A DNA stretch of 64,000 bases from Paraburkholderia rhynchosiae (GCF_002879865.1 NZ_PNXY01000002.1:1-64000), one strand, 5' to 3'. Counted from the first letter of the stretch, positions 1 through 8,742 are shown. Notes: generated by a model not told the origin, from the sequence alone. Translations and numbers: made by a program.

Positions 1-174
1 CTGCCGAGCCACGCCCACAGCCAACGCCACCTCGGCGCAGCCCTTGCCCGCCAGCAGCAGCCGACCCGCCTTCAATCGCTTCTTTGCTGCTTCGCTCAAT
101 CGCCTTTGCGCCATGCCAACTTGTCTCGAGATCGCCCTGGAGACATAACGCTTGAGACGCTCAACGGTTGTCAT
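1..174 (-). CDS. IS630-family transposase, N-terminal part (cut by window edge)
   Basis: The minus strand reads 58 codons from an ATG at 174 to the window edge without a stop. The product starts MTTVERLKRYVSRAISRQ and ends in a helix-turn-helix segment (KAGRLLLAGKGCAEVALAVG, then VARQ). This basic start followed by an AGRLLLAG...AEVA..VGVARQ helix is typical of the N-terminal DNA-binding domain of IS630-type transposases. The catalytic DDE part would lie to the left of the window. Family assignment is from recall of conserved wording, so the exact IS group is not claimed. The gene marks a probable mobile boundary beside the accessory cassette that follows. Confidence 0.7.
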   Translation of the reverse strand, partial: MTTVERLKRYVSRAISRQVGMAQRRLSEAAKKRLKAGRLLLAGKGCAEVALAVGVARQ

Positions 175-393
175 GATTTACGGAAATATCAATAGTTTAC
201 GCATTTTGCCGCGCCTTCGTCACACATCCCTTTTCGAGTGGCCAAAAAGGGCTGCCAAAAAAAGGAAGATAAAGCGCGTCTAGCTCTTGCTCATCAGCCC
301 GGACAAGGAAGCGGCGGTTCGGCTCAGTACCAGCTAAGTCTGGATTTGTATCCTCTTCGTTGCGCAACCCCTGCGCGCTTCTGGAGAGGCACC

Positions 394-534
394 ATGTATC
401 GGCACACCAGGCTTTATCTTCTGGCCATCGCCATCACTACGGCCGGCGCCGTCGCCTGCGCTGGCAACAGTACGGTCATGTCGTCCGCCGAAGACAAGGC
501 AGATCACGATGACGACCACGATAAACAGGACTGA
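394..534 (+). CDS. Small exported protein or lipoprotein, unknown function
   Basis: A 46-residue product. The start at 394 is preferred over an upstream in-frame start at 238 because GGAGAGG lies at 383-389 and translation from 394 gives a signal sequence at once (residues 7-21 hydrophobic, LLAIAITTAGAVAC). Cys22 could be lipidated, though the -3 residue is Ala, which is atypical for a lipobox. The mature part is short and ends in an Asp/His/Lys-rich tail (DKADHDDDHDKQD) that could bind cations; that is inference. It lies 56 bases upstream of the PAP2 gene and may be cotranscribed with it. I do not recognise a family. Confidence 0.55.
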   Translation: MYRHTRLYLLAIAITTAGAVACAGNSTVMSSAEDKADHDDDHDKQD

Positions 535-590
535 CAGTTCCCCAGCATGGCCGGATCACCGGTCACGCGGCGCTTCGGCCTGGAGATATC

Positions 591-1187
591 ATGGCTCGCT
601 TCGACTACGCGTTCTTTCTTTGGCTCAACGCGCCAGAGCACCCGAACACCCTGGCGGTGAAGCTGGCCGTCGTCTTGGCGGAGCGGCTCATCTGGGCGAT
701 TCCGCTTCTGATTGGCATCTGCTGGTTGCGCGGCAGCGGTACAACCCGCAGAGGGATGCTTGTCGCCACCGCGTCGGGAATGCTGGGACTCCTCGTCAGT
801 CAGGTCATTGGCCTGGCCTGGCCGCATCCGCGGCCTTTCATGATCGGCCTGGGTCACACGCTCATCGCCCACGTTGCCGATTCCTCATTCCCCAGCGATC
901 ACCTGACATTGTGGTGGGCGGTTGGCTTCAGTCTCCTGCGACAGCGACGCACACGAAGCGCCGGCGTCGCGCTGGCCCTTTTGGGCGCACCCATCGCCTG
1001 GGCGCGCATCTACCTGGGGGTTCATTTTCCGCTCGACATGCTGGGGGCCGCCGTTGTGGCGGCGCTTAGCGCCTGGCTGACCTGGCGCGAAGCGCGCTGG
1101 TATCTACGACCGATCTTCCGGCTTGCCAGCGGCATTCATCGCAGCTTTCTCGGCAGACTGATCGCGCGGGGATGGGTTCGCGAGTGA
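591..1187 (+). CDS. PAP2-family membrane phosphatase (undecaprenyl-diphosphatase-like)
   Basis: A 198-residue integral membrane protein with the three PAP2 signature blocks: a region ending HPRPF near residue 84, the SFPSDH block near residue 100, and RIYLGVHFPLDM near residue 140, which carries the catalytic His and the Asp of the charge relay. Family members dephosphorylate lipid pyrophosphates; short bacterial ones often recycle undecaprenyl pyrophosphate in the inner membrane and can confer bacitracin resistance. The substrate here is inferred. The start has a usable GGAGATATC upstream at 580-588. It is the second gene of a cassette that also encodes DUF347 proteins and a two-component system, which suggests an envelope-stress role. 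Confidence 0.85.
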   Translation: MARFDYAFFLWLNAPEHPNTLAVKLAVVLAERLIWAIPLLIGICWLRGSGTTRRGMLVATASGMLGLLVSQVIGLAWPHPRPFMIGLGHTLIAHVADSSFPSDHLTLWWAVGFSLLRQRRTRSAGVALALLGAPIAWARIYLGVHFPLDMLGAAVVAALSAWLTWREARWYLRPIFRLASGIHRSFLGRLIARGWVRE

Positions 1188-1256
1188 ACCTATGGCCGGG
1201 CTAAGTCAGCCTGGTCAGACTGATTGCACGCCGTCTCACTCCGGCCGGAGAACACC

Positions 1257-2039
1257 ATGAACAAATTGCCCGCGACCAGGTCAAGCGACTGGGTCAACAA
1301 AGTCCCGGAAGTCACGCTGTCGTTCTGGATCATCAAGATCATGTCCACCACCGTGGGGGAGACAGGCGCTGACTTCCTGGCGGTCAATGCCGGCTGGGGC
1401 CAGGGTATCACCCGCACGGTCATGGGCGTCCTGCTGGCGCTCGCCTTGTTCGCGCAGTTGCGCACCCGCCGCTATGCCCCGTGCAGTTACTGGCTGACGG
1501 TTGTGTTGGTCAGCGTGGTCGGCACGCAGATCACCGACCTGCTGACCGATGGCCTGGGCGTCAGTCTGTATGTCAGCACCTCCGTGTTTGCCGTGGCGCT
1601 CGCGGCGATTTTCTTTGTCTGGTATCGGATCGAACGCACCCTGTCCATCCACGACATCGTGACGCGCAGCCGGGAGCTGTTCTATTGGACCGCCATCCTA
1701 TGCACCTTCGCGCTGGGAACAGCGGCCGGCGATCTGGCGACCGAGGCACTGGGCCTGGGCTTCGCCTGGGGCGCAGTCGCGTTCGGTGCGCTTATCGGCA
1801 TCAGCTACGCCGCCTGGCGCATTGGCGGCAACGCCGTGCTGTTCTTCTGGACCGCCTACATCCTGACCCGTCCGTTCGGCGCCGCACTCGGCGATTTGCT
1901 GACCCAGGCCAGGACTTACGGCGGACTCGGTATGGGAGCGATGTGGACCAGCACCGTGTTCCTTTCGGTGATCGTCATGCTGGTGGCCGCCGCGCAAGTC
2001 GGCATGAGCACCAGCCGGTCAGCCCGTCCCACCGAATAA
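1257..2039 (+). CDS. Four-repeat DUF347 (COG4705) membrane protein, copy 1
   Basis: A 260-residue polytopic membrane protein. Four copies of a repeat are visible, each built on an aromatic-Trp pair followed by a Gly/Asp motif: [20 protein letters not shown], then [38 protein letters not shown] and [20 protein letters not shown]. This is the DUF347 architecture, known as a repeat of unknown function with two membrane segments and a conserved Trp. The start at 1257 is preferred because CCGGAG lies at 1246-1251. It is paralogous to the protein at 2537-3295. Conserved intramembrane Asp residues suggest ion or small-solute handling, which is inference only. Confidence 0.85.
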   Translation: MNKLPATRSSDWVNKVPEVTLSFWIIKIMSTTVGETGADFLAVNAGWGQGITRTVMGVLLALALFAQLRTRRYAPCSYWLTVVLVSVVGTQITDLLTDGLGVSLYVSTSVFAVALAAIFFVWYRIERTLSIHDIVTRSRELFYWTAILCTFALGTAAGDLATEALGLGFAWGAVAFGALIGISYAAWRIGGNAVLFFWTAYILTRPFGAALGDLLTQARTYGGLGMGAMWTSTVFLSVIVMLVAAAQVGMSTSRSARPTE

Positions 2040-2068
2040 GCCCTCGTGCCATTTTTCAAGGACAAATC

Positions 2069-2521
2069 ATGCCCACGCAGCACTCATCCGCCCGTCCTGT
2101 GGCCGCCGTAACGGCCGCTCTGCTTCTGGCTCTGGCGACCGGCTGTTCCAGGTCGGCCGACCAGGGCGGCCCGGGCGCGGCGCCTCTCGCCTCGGCTCGG
2201 GCCGCCCCGGCATCGCAGGGCAACCCAGCCTCCAGGCTGGGCGACCTGACAGGATTTCACAGCATCGCCACCGACGTTGCCACCCTCGTGGACCGCGGCG
2301 ATCTGCCGGCGGCCAGGGTCCGCGTCAAGGATCTGGAGGTCGCCTGGGACTCGGCCGAAGCTGGACTGAAGCCGCGTGCCGCCGATGACTGGCACGTTCT
2401 CGATAAGGCCATCGACAAAGCGTTGCAAGCTCTGCGCGCCCATGCGCCGAGTCAGGTCGATTGCGAGGCAGCCATGGCCAACCTGCTTAAAACATTCGAC
2501 ACGGTCCAAAGCACAATCTAA
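2069..2521 (+). CDS. Putative lipoprotein between the two DUF347 genes
   Basis: A 150-residue product. It has an N-terminal signal with a lipobox ending ALATGC (Cys26), then a Ala/Gly/Pro-rich linker (about residues 27-55), then a predicted helical domain beginning near [20 protein letters not shown] and containing two conserved-looking helices ([20 protein letters not shown] and [20 protein letters not shown]). It starts 29 bases after the first DUF347 gene and ends 15 bases before the second, so all three are probably one transcript. A periplasmic sensor or partner subunit for the DUF347 proteins is possible but unproven. No known domain was recognised. Confidence 0.7.
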   Translation: MPTQHSSARPVAAVTAALLLALATGCSRSADQGGPGAAPLASARAAPASQGNPASRLGDLTGFHSIATDVATLVDRGDLPAARVRVKDLEVAWDSAEAGLKPRAADDWHVLDKAIDKALQALRAHAPSQVDCEAAMANLLKTFDTVQSTI

Positions 2522-2536
2522 CCCACGGGGTTCCCC

Positions 2537-3295
2537 ATGAACACAAGTACTGAACAGGCGCTGGCCAAAGTCCCCGAAGTCACGGCGGGGTTCTGGCTCA
2601 TCAAGATCGCCGCTACCACGCTCGGCGAAACCGGCGGCGATGCCGTCTCGATGTCGATGAACCTGGGTTATCTGGTCGGCACGGGCATCTTCGCGGCGAT
2701 TTTTCTCGTGGCCGTGATCGCGCAGATCAAAGCCAAAGGGTTCCATCCCTTGCTGTACTGGATCACCATTATCGCCACCACCACGGTCGGCACGACGCTG
2801 GCCGATTTTGCGGATCGCTCGCTCGGAATCGGGTACGCTGGGGGCTCAAGCTTGCTGCTGGCCTTGCTGCTCGGCTCGCTTCTTGTCTGGCATCGCACCC
2901 TTGGCTCCGTGTCGGTGAGTACCGTCAGCTCGCCCAGGGTGGAAGCCTTCTACTGGGTGACGATCATGTTCTCCCAGACCCTGGGCACGGCGCTGGGCGA
3001 CTGGACCGCCGACACGGCGGGCCTGGGCTACACCGGCGCGGCCATTGTGTTCGGCGGACTGCTCGCGCTGGTCGTCGTCGCCTATTACCGGACGCGTTTG
3101 TCTCGCACGCTGCTGTTCTGGGCTGCGTTCATCCTGACCCGCCCGCTGGGGGCGGTAGTGGGTGATTTTCTCGACAAGCCGCTGAGCGCGGGAGGTTTGG
3201 CACTGAGCCGCTATTCGGCATCGGCCGCACTTCTTGCCTTCATGCTGACGGCGATCCTGTTCTTCAGGCAGCGGGCAGCCAGGACGGCCCATTGA
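2537..3295 (+). CDS. Four-repeat DUF347 (COG4705) membrane protein, copy 2
   Basis: A 252-residue membrane protein, paralogous to the one at 1257-2039. The four repeats are GFWLIKIAATTLGETGGD, LYWITIIATTTVGTTLADF, FYWVTIMFSQTLGTALGDW and LFWAAFILTRPLGAVVGDFL. Repeat 1 keeps the GET form and repeat 4 the ILTRP form in both copies, so each protein descends from the same four-unit ancestor rather than from recent expansion within the copy. It lies 22 bases upstream of the response regulator. Function is unknown. The pairing of two copies may indicate a heteromeric membrane complex. Confidence 0.85.
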   Translation: MNTSTEQALAKVPEVTAGFWLIKIAATTLGETGGDAVSMSMNLGYLVGTGIFAAIFLVAVIAQIKAKGFHPLLYWITIIATTTVGTTLADFADRSLGIGYAGGSSLLLALLLGSLLVWHRTLGSVSVSTVSSPRVEAFYWVTIMFSQTLGTALGDWTADTAGLGYTGAAIVFGGLLALVVVAYYRTRLSRTLLFWAAFILTRPLGAVVGDFLDKPLSAGGLALSRYSASAALLAFMLTAILFFRQRAARTAH

Positions 3296-3317
3296 ACGAC
3301 GATTGAACGGAGGCGGA

Positions 3318-3983
3318 ATGCGGGTATTGCTGGTCGAAGACGACCCCATGATCGGTGAAGCGATCCAGGGCGCATTGAAGGATGCCTCCTATGCGGCGGA
3401 CTGGGTGAACAACGGACAGACCGCTCTCACAACGCTGGGTTGCCAGCACTATGACCTGGTGCTGCTCGACCTGGGCCTGCCCGGCAAGGACGGGATGGAG
3501 GTGCTGGCCAGCATCCGTACCCAGGACAACCCGGTTCCCCTGCTCATCATCACGGCGCGCGACGGTCTGGACGACCGTTTGCGCGGCCTCGACGGAGGGG
3601 CCGACGATTACGTACTCAAACCCTTCGAGATGGCCGAACTGCTGGCCAGGATGCGGGCCGTGCTGCGGCGCAAGGGCGGCAACGCTACGCCCGTTCTCAG
3701 CAACGGCGTAGTGTCGCTTGATCCGGCCACGAAAGAGGCCACTTCCAATGGCGGCGTCCCGGTGCAACTGTCCAGCCGCGAATTCGCGTTGCTCCAAGCC
3801 TTGCTGGTTCGGCCTGGGGCCATCCTGTCCCGTAGCGATCTGGAGGATCGCATCTACGGTTGGGGGGAAGAGGTTGAAAGCAATGCGGTCGAATTTCTGA
3901 TCCATGCGCTGCGCCGCAAATTGGGCAGCGAGGTCATCAGGAACGTCAGGGGGGTCGGATGGATGGTTTCAAAAAGCGCCTGA
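3318..3983 (+). CDS. OmpR/QseB-type response regulator
   Basis: A 221-residue two-domain regulator. The receiver domain (about 1-115) has the acidic pair in VLLVEDD (Glu7, Asp8, Asp9), the phosphoacceptor Asp51 in LVLLDLGLPGKDG, and the conserved Lys in YVLKPF. The C-terminal winged helix (about 125-218) has the OmpR wording SSREFALLQALL and a recognition region ending VRGVGWM. The ATG at 3318 is preferred over the ATG at 3303 because CGGAGGCGG lies at 3308-3316 and translation begins directly with the receiver fold. It overlaps the kinase start by 25 bases, so the pair is translationally linked. It probably controls the upstream cassette. Confidence 0.92.
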   Translation: MRVLLVEDDPMIGEAIQGALKDASYAADWVNNGQTALTTLGCQHYDLVLLDLGLPGKDGMEVLASIRTQDNPVPLLIITARDGLDDRLRGLDGGADDYVLKPFEMAELLARMRAVLRRKGGNATPVLSNGVVSLDPATKEATSNGGVPVQLSSREFALLQALLVRPGAILSRSDLEDRIYGWGEEVESNAVEFLIHALRRKLGSEVIRNVRGVGWMVSKSA

Positions 3984-5335
3984 ACGAGTCAGTCCAGCTC
4001 AAACTGTCGTTCACCTTGTCATTGGCCATTCTCGTTGTGGCCGTCGTGGCTGGCATCTTCTCGTTCCTGTCGGCCTTCGATGAAGCGCACGAGCTTCAGG
4101 ACGATGTCTTGCGCCAGGTCGCGCATCTCATGGACCGGCAGCGCCTGTCGCCGTCCCTTCCAGCCTCCGATACCAACAGCAAAGACGGCGATGAAGAATC
4201 GCGCGTGATCGTCCAGCACCTGGGCGACGGAAATGGATCCACTGTAGGCGTGGATGACGGTGGACTACTGCCCTTGCCCGCAACGCTGGCCGACGGGCTG
4301 CACACGCTGGACGTTGACGGCGAGACTTTCCGCGTGCTGGTCAGGACAACGGTTGCTGGCGAGCGCATCGCTGTGGCCCAGGAGTCTGGTTTCCGCAATG
4401 AAATTGCCCGCGATGGCGCGCTGCGCACTGTGATGCCTTTCCTGATACTCGTGCCGGTTCTGCTGCTGATCGTTGCCGACCTGGTGCGCAAGATGTTCCG
4501 GCCCATTGCGGCGCTTTCCAGGGAAATCGACCAGCGCGCCGAGCAGCAACTGCACCCTGTCGAAGACCACCATCTTCCCGCCGAAGTACGTCCGTTTGCC
4601 GTGGCGATCAATCGACTGCTAGCCCGTGTAAGCGAGGCAATGGCGTCCCAGCGCCGCTTCATCGCGGATGCGGCGCACGAACTGCGTTCGCCGCTGACGG
4701 CCCTTTCGCTCCAGGCGGAACGACTGGCGGACGCGGACATGTCTGACCTGGCGCGTGAACGGCTTGCTGTGCTGCGCCAGGGGATCGAGCGTGGCAGGAA
4801 CCTGCTGGATCAACTTCTGACCTTGGCCAGGGCGCAGTCAGTTGCCGAATCACCGAAGTCGCCAATATCTATCCAGGACATATACCGCCGCGTGCTGGAA
4901 GACCTGATGCCCCTGGCTGAGAGGAAACACATCGACATCGGAGTCGAAGGTGCGCAAGACGCCCGGGTATGGGCCAGTGAGATCGACATGATGGCGGTGG
5001 TCAGGAACCTGGTCGATAACGCCATCCGGTATACGCCGGAGGATGGGCGGGTCGACCTTTCGGTGGGCATGGCGCGAGGGGGTGCTGTGCTGCGCATCCG
5101 GGACACCGGACCAGGTATCCCATCGGCCGAACGTGAGCGGGTTTTTGACCCGTTCTACCGAAGGCTTGGCAACGCGCAGGTCGGGTCTGGCCTGGGGCTT
5201 TCCATTGTCCAGGCGATTGCCAGTCGCATCGGTGCTGAGATCAGCTTCGAGTTTTCTGACGAGGAAAAGCAAACCGGTCTGAGCGTCACGGTCGTCTTTC
5301 CAGTGCTCTCCCAATTGCAAGCGACCCAGCAGTAG
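3959..5335 (+). CDS. QseC-like sensor histidine kinase
   Basis: A 458-residue membrane kinase. A first membrane segment spans about residues 17-38 and a second about 158-177, giving a periplasmic sensor loop of about 120 residues. The dimerisation domain carries the phosphorylated His240 in DAAHELRSPL. The ATPase domain shows the N box (NLVDNAIRYTP), the G1 box (DTGPGIP) and the G2 box (GSGLGLSIV). It forms a pair with the overlapping response regulator. The sensed signal is unknown. Position at the end of a membrane-protein cassette suggests it senses an envelope or metal condition. Downstream is a 527-base gap that appears to end the module. Confidence 0.92.
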   Translation: MDGFKKRLNESVQLKLSFTLSLAILVVAVVAGIFSFLSAFDEAHELQDDVLRQVAHLMDRQRLSPSLPASDTNSKDGDEESRVIVQHLGDGNGSTVGVDDGGLLPLPATLADGLHTLDVDGETFRVLVRTTVAGERIAVAQESGFRNEIARDGALRTVMPFLILVPVLLLIVADLVRKMFRPIAALSREIDQRAEQQLHPVEDHHLPAEVRPFAVAINRLLARVSEAMASQRRFIADAAHELRSPLTALSLQAERLADADMSDLARERLAVLRQGIERGRNLLDQLLTLARAQSVAESPKSPISIQDIYRRVLEDLMPLAERKHIDIGVEGAQDARVWASEIDMMAVVRNLVDNAIRYTPEDGRVDLSVGMARGGAVLRIRDTGPGIPSAERERVFDPFYRRLGNAQVGSGLGLSIVQAIASRIGAEISFEFSDEEKQTGLSVTVVFPVLSQLQATQQ

Positions 5336-5862
5336 TCGCTCCGGCTACGCTGTCGTAATTGATGGCCGCGCCCGCGCCGTTTCAATCGCCACCAGAATCA
5401 TCGGGGGATACTCGGAGGGACTGCGTCCCGATAGGGCGGAAGAGCGACCGAATTCGAAACGCTAAGTAGAGCTAATATTGTGAATCCACCGACGGTAAGG
5501 ACAAAGGTGGTAATCGAGCGGCCGAAAGCGACAGCCGAACAGCCGTTTCCGTGCAGCCACTGCATTCATGCCATCGCAGGTGTCCGAACGTATGCTTTCA
5601 ACCGCCTTGATAACCTGGCTTTCCATTCTGTAATCCATTGTTGCGCTTCAGCCTCGAAGCCATTCTTTCAAAGTGCTATCAGATTTCCTGATTTTTAGCG
5701 TCGCTTGTGGTCTGCCTGTGGCTGACCTGGGAAAACCATAGCAGCGTGGACGTAGATCCATTGCATAGCATTCTTCTAGGCAAGCTCCACTGCCCGCGGC
5801 AGAGGTGCCCGCCCGCTGTATCCTGCACCGCCGGTGCGTTCGTCCAGTGAGCAAGGAGACAT
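5336..5862. other. Intergenic gap at the right edge of the cassette
   Basis: No credible gene was found in 527 bases. Short open frames here (for example 5480-5698 on the plus strand) have no ribosome binding site and no recognisable protein character. The base composition is lower in GC than the flanking genes around 5460-5720. It may be a junction or remnant zone between the two-component cassette and the following lipoprotein gene. I see no attachment repeat or tRNA fragment. Confidence 0.5.
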
Positions 5863-7101
5863 ATGATGCATAAGTCAGCATGGGTGAGGGCGGGAGTTGC
5901 CTGCGCGGTATTTGCGCTGGGTGGCTGTGGAGGCAGCGGGGACAACCTCGAGCAGACGGGGCCGCGCCTTGTCGCCGACATCGCGGTGCCGAATGTAAGA
6001 GCGGGCGTCAATTTCTCATTCGACATTGGCACCACGAACGGCAGCCACTACTATTTCACCGACCGCAACAACGCAGCGCTGGACGTGGTCGACATTCCGA
6101 CGAAAACTTTCGTCAAGGCGATCAAAGGTAGCGGGAGCCTCGCATTTGCAGGTCTTGGGCCGGGGCCGAGTTCGACGGCGGGGCCCGATGGCGCGACGCC
6201 GGTTGGCAACCTCGTTTATGCCGGCGACGTCAACTCCGTGAAAGTCGTCGACCCGGCGGCGGGCGCCGTGCTCGCGAGCATTCCGGTCAGTACCACTGGC
6301 GTGCGGGCGGATGAAGGGTGCCTTGACGCGACGCACGGTATCTTCATGATTTCCAGTCCGGAAGAACCAACGCCATTCGCGACTTTTATCAGCACCAGTA
6401 CGCAAACCGTGATCGCCAGAGTCACCTTCACGGACGCCGCCGGCAAGCCCACCGCGGGGCTGGAGGCGTGTGTGTATGACGCGGCGAGTGACAACTTCTA
6501 TGTAAACGTCGACGGAAGCACTGCGAACCCACATGGCGAACTGGTCAAACTGCCCGGAACCGCAATTCGCGCAATACCGGCCGGTGCGACGCAGAACTAC
6601 ACGACGCTCGCAGGGGTGGCGATGTACCCGGAAGGCAATTGCGATCCCACCGGACTCGCCCTGGGACCCGGCACCGACATCGCTGTTGGATGCCGCGAAG
6701 CGACCACGGGCGCGCCGTTATTGATGCAGATCTTCAACCGCGCAAACGGCGCGCTCGTCGCGTCGCTCAACGCCGGTGGCGGTGATCAACTGGAATACGA
6801 TGCAGCGACGAACCGATATTACAACGCGGCGAGCCGGTGGACTGCGTCAGGCAACGCTTCAGCGAACGGAAATTGCACCACGGCATCGCCATGCAAACCG
6901 GTGCTCACGATCGTCGACGCTGGCTCGCGAGGCGTCGTCGCGCGGCTGAACACCGGCAACAATGCGCATTCGGTCGCAATTGATCCGGCAACCGGGCTGA
7001 TCTTTGTTCCGTACTCTTCCGCCACCTCGCCGGCTGGCTGTCCGGACTGCGCAGCAAACGGGTTTATCAACGGAGGCGTGTCAGTCTTCGTTGCCCGGTA
7101 A
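5863..7101 (+). CDS. Lipoprotein with a predicted YncE-like beta-propeller
   Basis: A 412-residue product. The signal sequence ends in lipobox LGGC (Cys22). The rest is rich in Gly, Thr and Asp and contains repeated blade-like stretches such as HYYFTDRNNAALDVVDIPT, LVYAGDVNSVKVVDPAAGAV and HSVAIDPATGLIFVPYSS, which resemble YncE/lactonase-type propeller blades. AAGGAG at 5853-5858 serves either ATG 5863 or ATG 5866; the second has the better spacing. A cell-surface or periplasmic scaffold or binding role is inferred from the fold only. It stands alone, convergent with the NRAMP-related gene. Confidence 0.75.
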   Translation: MMHKSAWVRAGVACAVFALGGCGGSGDNLEQTGPRLVADIAVPNVRAGVNFSFDIGTTNGSHYYFTDRNNAALDVVDIPTKTFVKAIKGSGSLAFAGLGPGPSSTAGPDGATPVGNLVYAGDVNSVKVVDPAAGAVLASIPVSTTGVRADEGCLDATHGIFMISSPEEPTPFATFISTSTQTVIARVTFTDAAGKPTAGLEACVYDAASDNFYVNVDGSTANPHGELVKLPGTAIRAIPAGATQNYTTLAGVAMYPEGNCDPTGLALGPGTDIAVGCREATTGAPLLMQIFNRANGALVASLNAGGGDQLEYDAATNRYYNAASRWTASGNASANGNCTTASPCKPVLTIVDAGSRGVVARLNTGNNAHSVAIDPATGLIFVPYSSATSPAGCPDCAANGFINGGVSVFVAR

Positions 7102-7446
7102 CAGGAATGCAAAAAGAAAGGCGGCCACTGTGGACGGCGCACCGGACGGCGCGGGGCGTCCTGCGTCGGCATATGCAAACGGTGAGCCGCCCACTGTCCC
7201 GTGCCGCTCCAGCTGCTTATTCGCTTACCTGACGTGAGGGTGGCGTTCATTCCATCCCGGCCGGCTGAGGCCGCAATCTGCACGGGTTGAGTAGACTTCT
7301 GCGCGCACCCTCGCAATCTGCGATGAGACGGGGGCGGGTCGTTCCCTGCGCCAGCGATCGCAGCGCTGACACGGATCGTCAACAAGCATGGATCGGCAAT
7401 TGCCTGAAACACTTCGCGAAACGGTGCGACTGAACCGCGGTTCGAT
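7102..7446. other. Convergent intergenic gap
   Basis: This 345-base stretch separates the convergent lipoprotein and NRAMP-related genes. I see no plausible gene, and no strong hairpin followed by a T run on either strand. Confidence 0.4.
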
Positions 7447-8742
7447 TCAGGAGGCGAACATTAGCCAGAACATTGCGACAGCAGCGGCGCACATCGCGCC
7501 GGTCGCCGTCCATCCGATGATCCGCAATCGCATCGACAGGACAAACTTGCCCATGACTTCGCGGTTCGTCGCCATGAACATGATCAGTGTCATGATCGGA
7601 ACCGATACGACGCCGTTGATCACTGCGCTCCAGTAGAGCGCCTTGACGGGGTCAATTGGCGTGAAACTGATCAGCAGGCCGATCATGGTCGAGACAACGA
7701 TGATCCCGTAGAACCTTCTGGCCAGTTGTGGCTTGAGGGCGAGACTGTTTCGCCAGTTGAAGGTGCCGGCCATCGCATATGCGGCGGAGCCTGCCAGCAC
7801 CGGCAGCGCGAGCAGTCCGGTACCTATGATGCCCAGACTGAACAGCAGGAACGCGAATTCGCCGGCCAGCGGTTTTAATGCCTGCGCTGCCTGCGCGGAT
7901 GTCTGGATGCGCGTGACGCCGTGCGCGTGCAACGTCGCAGCCGTCGTCAGGATAATGAAAAACGCGACGAGGTTAGAGAAGCCCATGCCGATCCACGTGT
8001 CCATGCCGATGCGCCGCAAACTGGCCGGCCCCTGCCGCGGCGCGTACTTCAACGCCCGCTGCCCGCTTTCGGCGCGCATTTCCTCGACTTCCTGCGAGGC
8101 CTGCCAGAAGAACAGATATGGACTGATCGTCGTGCCCAGCACCGCGACCACCGTCGTGATGTAGTCGTTCGTCCACGATACATGTGGTACGAAGGTCGTA
8201 ACCAATACCGTTTGCCACGGTACGCGCACCACAAATACCGTCGCGACATACGCGAAAAGCACAAGTGTGAGCCACTTCAAGACCTTGACGTAGCTGCGAT
8301 ACGGCACAAAGACCTGGAGAAGAACCGACAGCAATCCAAGTCCGATCGTGTAGGGCCGGGTCGGGCCGCCCACGATCAGATTGACTGCGGCGCCCATCGC
8401 AGTCAGATCGGCGGCAATGTTAATGGTGTTCGCGACGAGCAGCAGCAGTACCGAACCGTATAGCAACCACGGCGGATAGTGCCGCCGGATATTTGTTGCA
8501 AGTCCGTGGCCGCTCACCCGCCCCAGGCGCGCGCTGACGACCTGGATCGCCACCATCAGAGGATAGGTGATGATGACCGTCCACAGCATATTGAAGCCGT
8601 ACTGCGCGCCCGCTTGTGAGTAGGTTGCAATGCCGCTGGGGTCATCGTCCGCAGCCCCGGTGATCAGCCCGGGGCCGAGCTTTTCCACCCACGACTGGAC
8701 CTCAGGATCTGGCTTCGGCGACGGATCGATATTGATGCTCAT
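7447..8742 (-). CDS. NRAMP-related divalent cation transporter with altered metal motifs
   Basis: A 431-residue transporter with about eleven membrane segments. The first helix carries DDDPSG (Asp34-Pro-Ser-Gly37) where canonical NRAMP proteins have DPGN. The region matching helix 6 reads TTISPYLFFWQASQEVEE where Mn/Fe transporters have a Met-Pro-His motif, so the metal-ligating Met and the His are both replaced. NRAMP-like proteins without these ligands include Mg-type and other divergent carriers, so Mn transport should not be assumed. The start at 8742 is chosen over an ATG at 8775 because it fits the family length; neither has a strong ribosome binding site. Confidence 0.85.
   Translation of the reverse strand: MSINIDPSPKPDPEVQSWVEKLGPGLITGAADDDPSGIATYSQAGAQYGFNMLWTVIITYPLMVAIQVVSARLGRVSGHGLATNIRRHYPPWLLYGSVLLLLVANTINIAADLTAMGAAVNLIVGGPTRPYTIGLGLLSVLLQVFVPYRSYVKVLKWLTLVLFAYVATVFVVRVPWQTVLVTTFVPHVSWTNDYITTVVAVLGTTISPYLFFWQASQEVEEMRAESGQRALKYAPRQGPASLRRIGMDTWIGMGFSNLVAFFIILTTAATLHAHGVTRIQTSAQAAQALKPLAGEFAFLLFSLGIIGTGLLALPVLAGSAAYAMAGTFNWRNSLALKPQLARRFYGIIVVSTMIGLLISFTPIDPVKALYWSAVINGVVSVPIMTLIMFMATNREVMGKFVLSMRLRIIGWTATGAMCAAAVAMFWLMFAS

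Noticed and set aside
238..393. Upstream extension of the small exported protein
   Set aside because: No binding site at 238, and the extra residues have no signal-peptide character; the internal ATG at 394 does.
504..872. Minus-strand open frame opposite the PAP2 gene
   Set aside because: No binding site, Arg/Gln/His-rich shuffled wording, and the plus strand clearly encodes a PAP2 protein.
5480..5698. 72-codon open frame after the kinase gene
   Set aside because: No binding site, no domain character, and it lies in a gene-poor junction.
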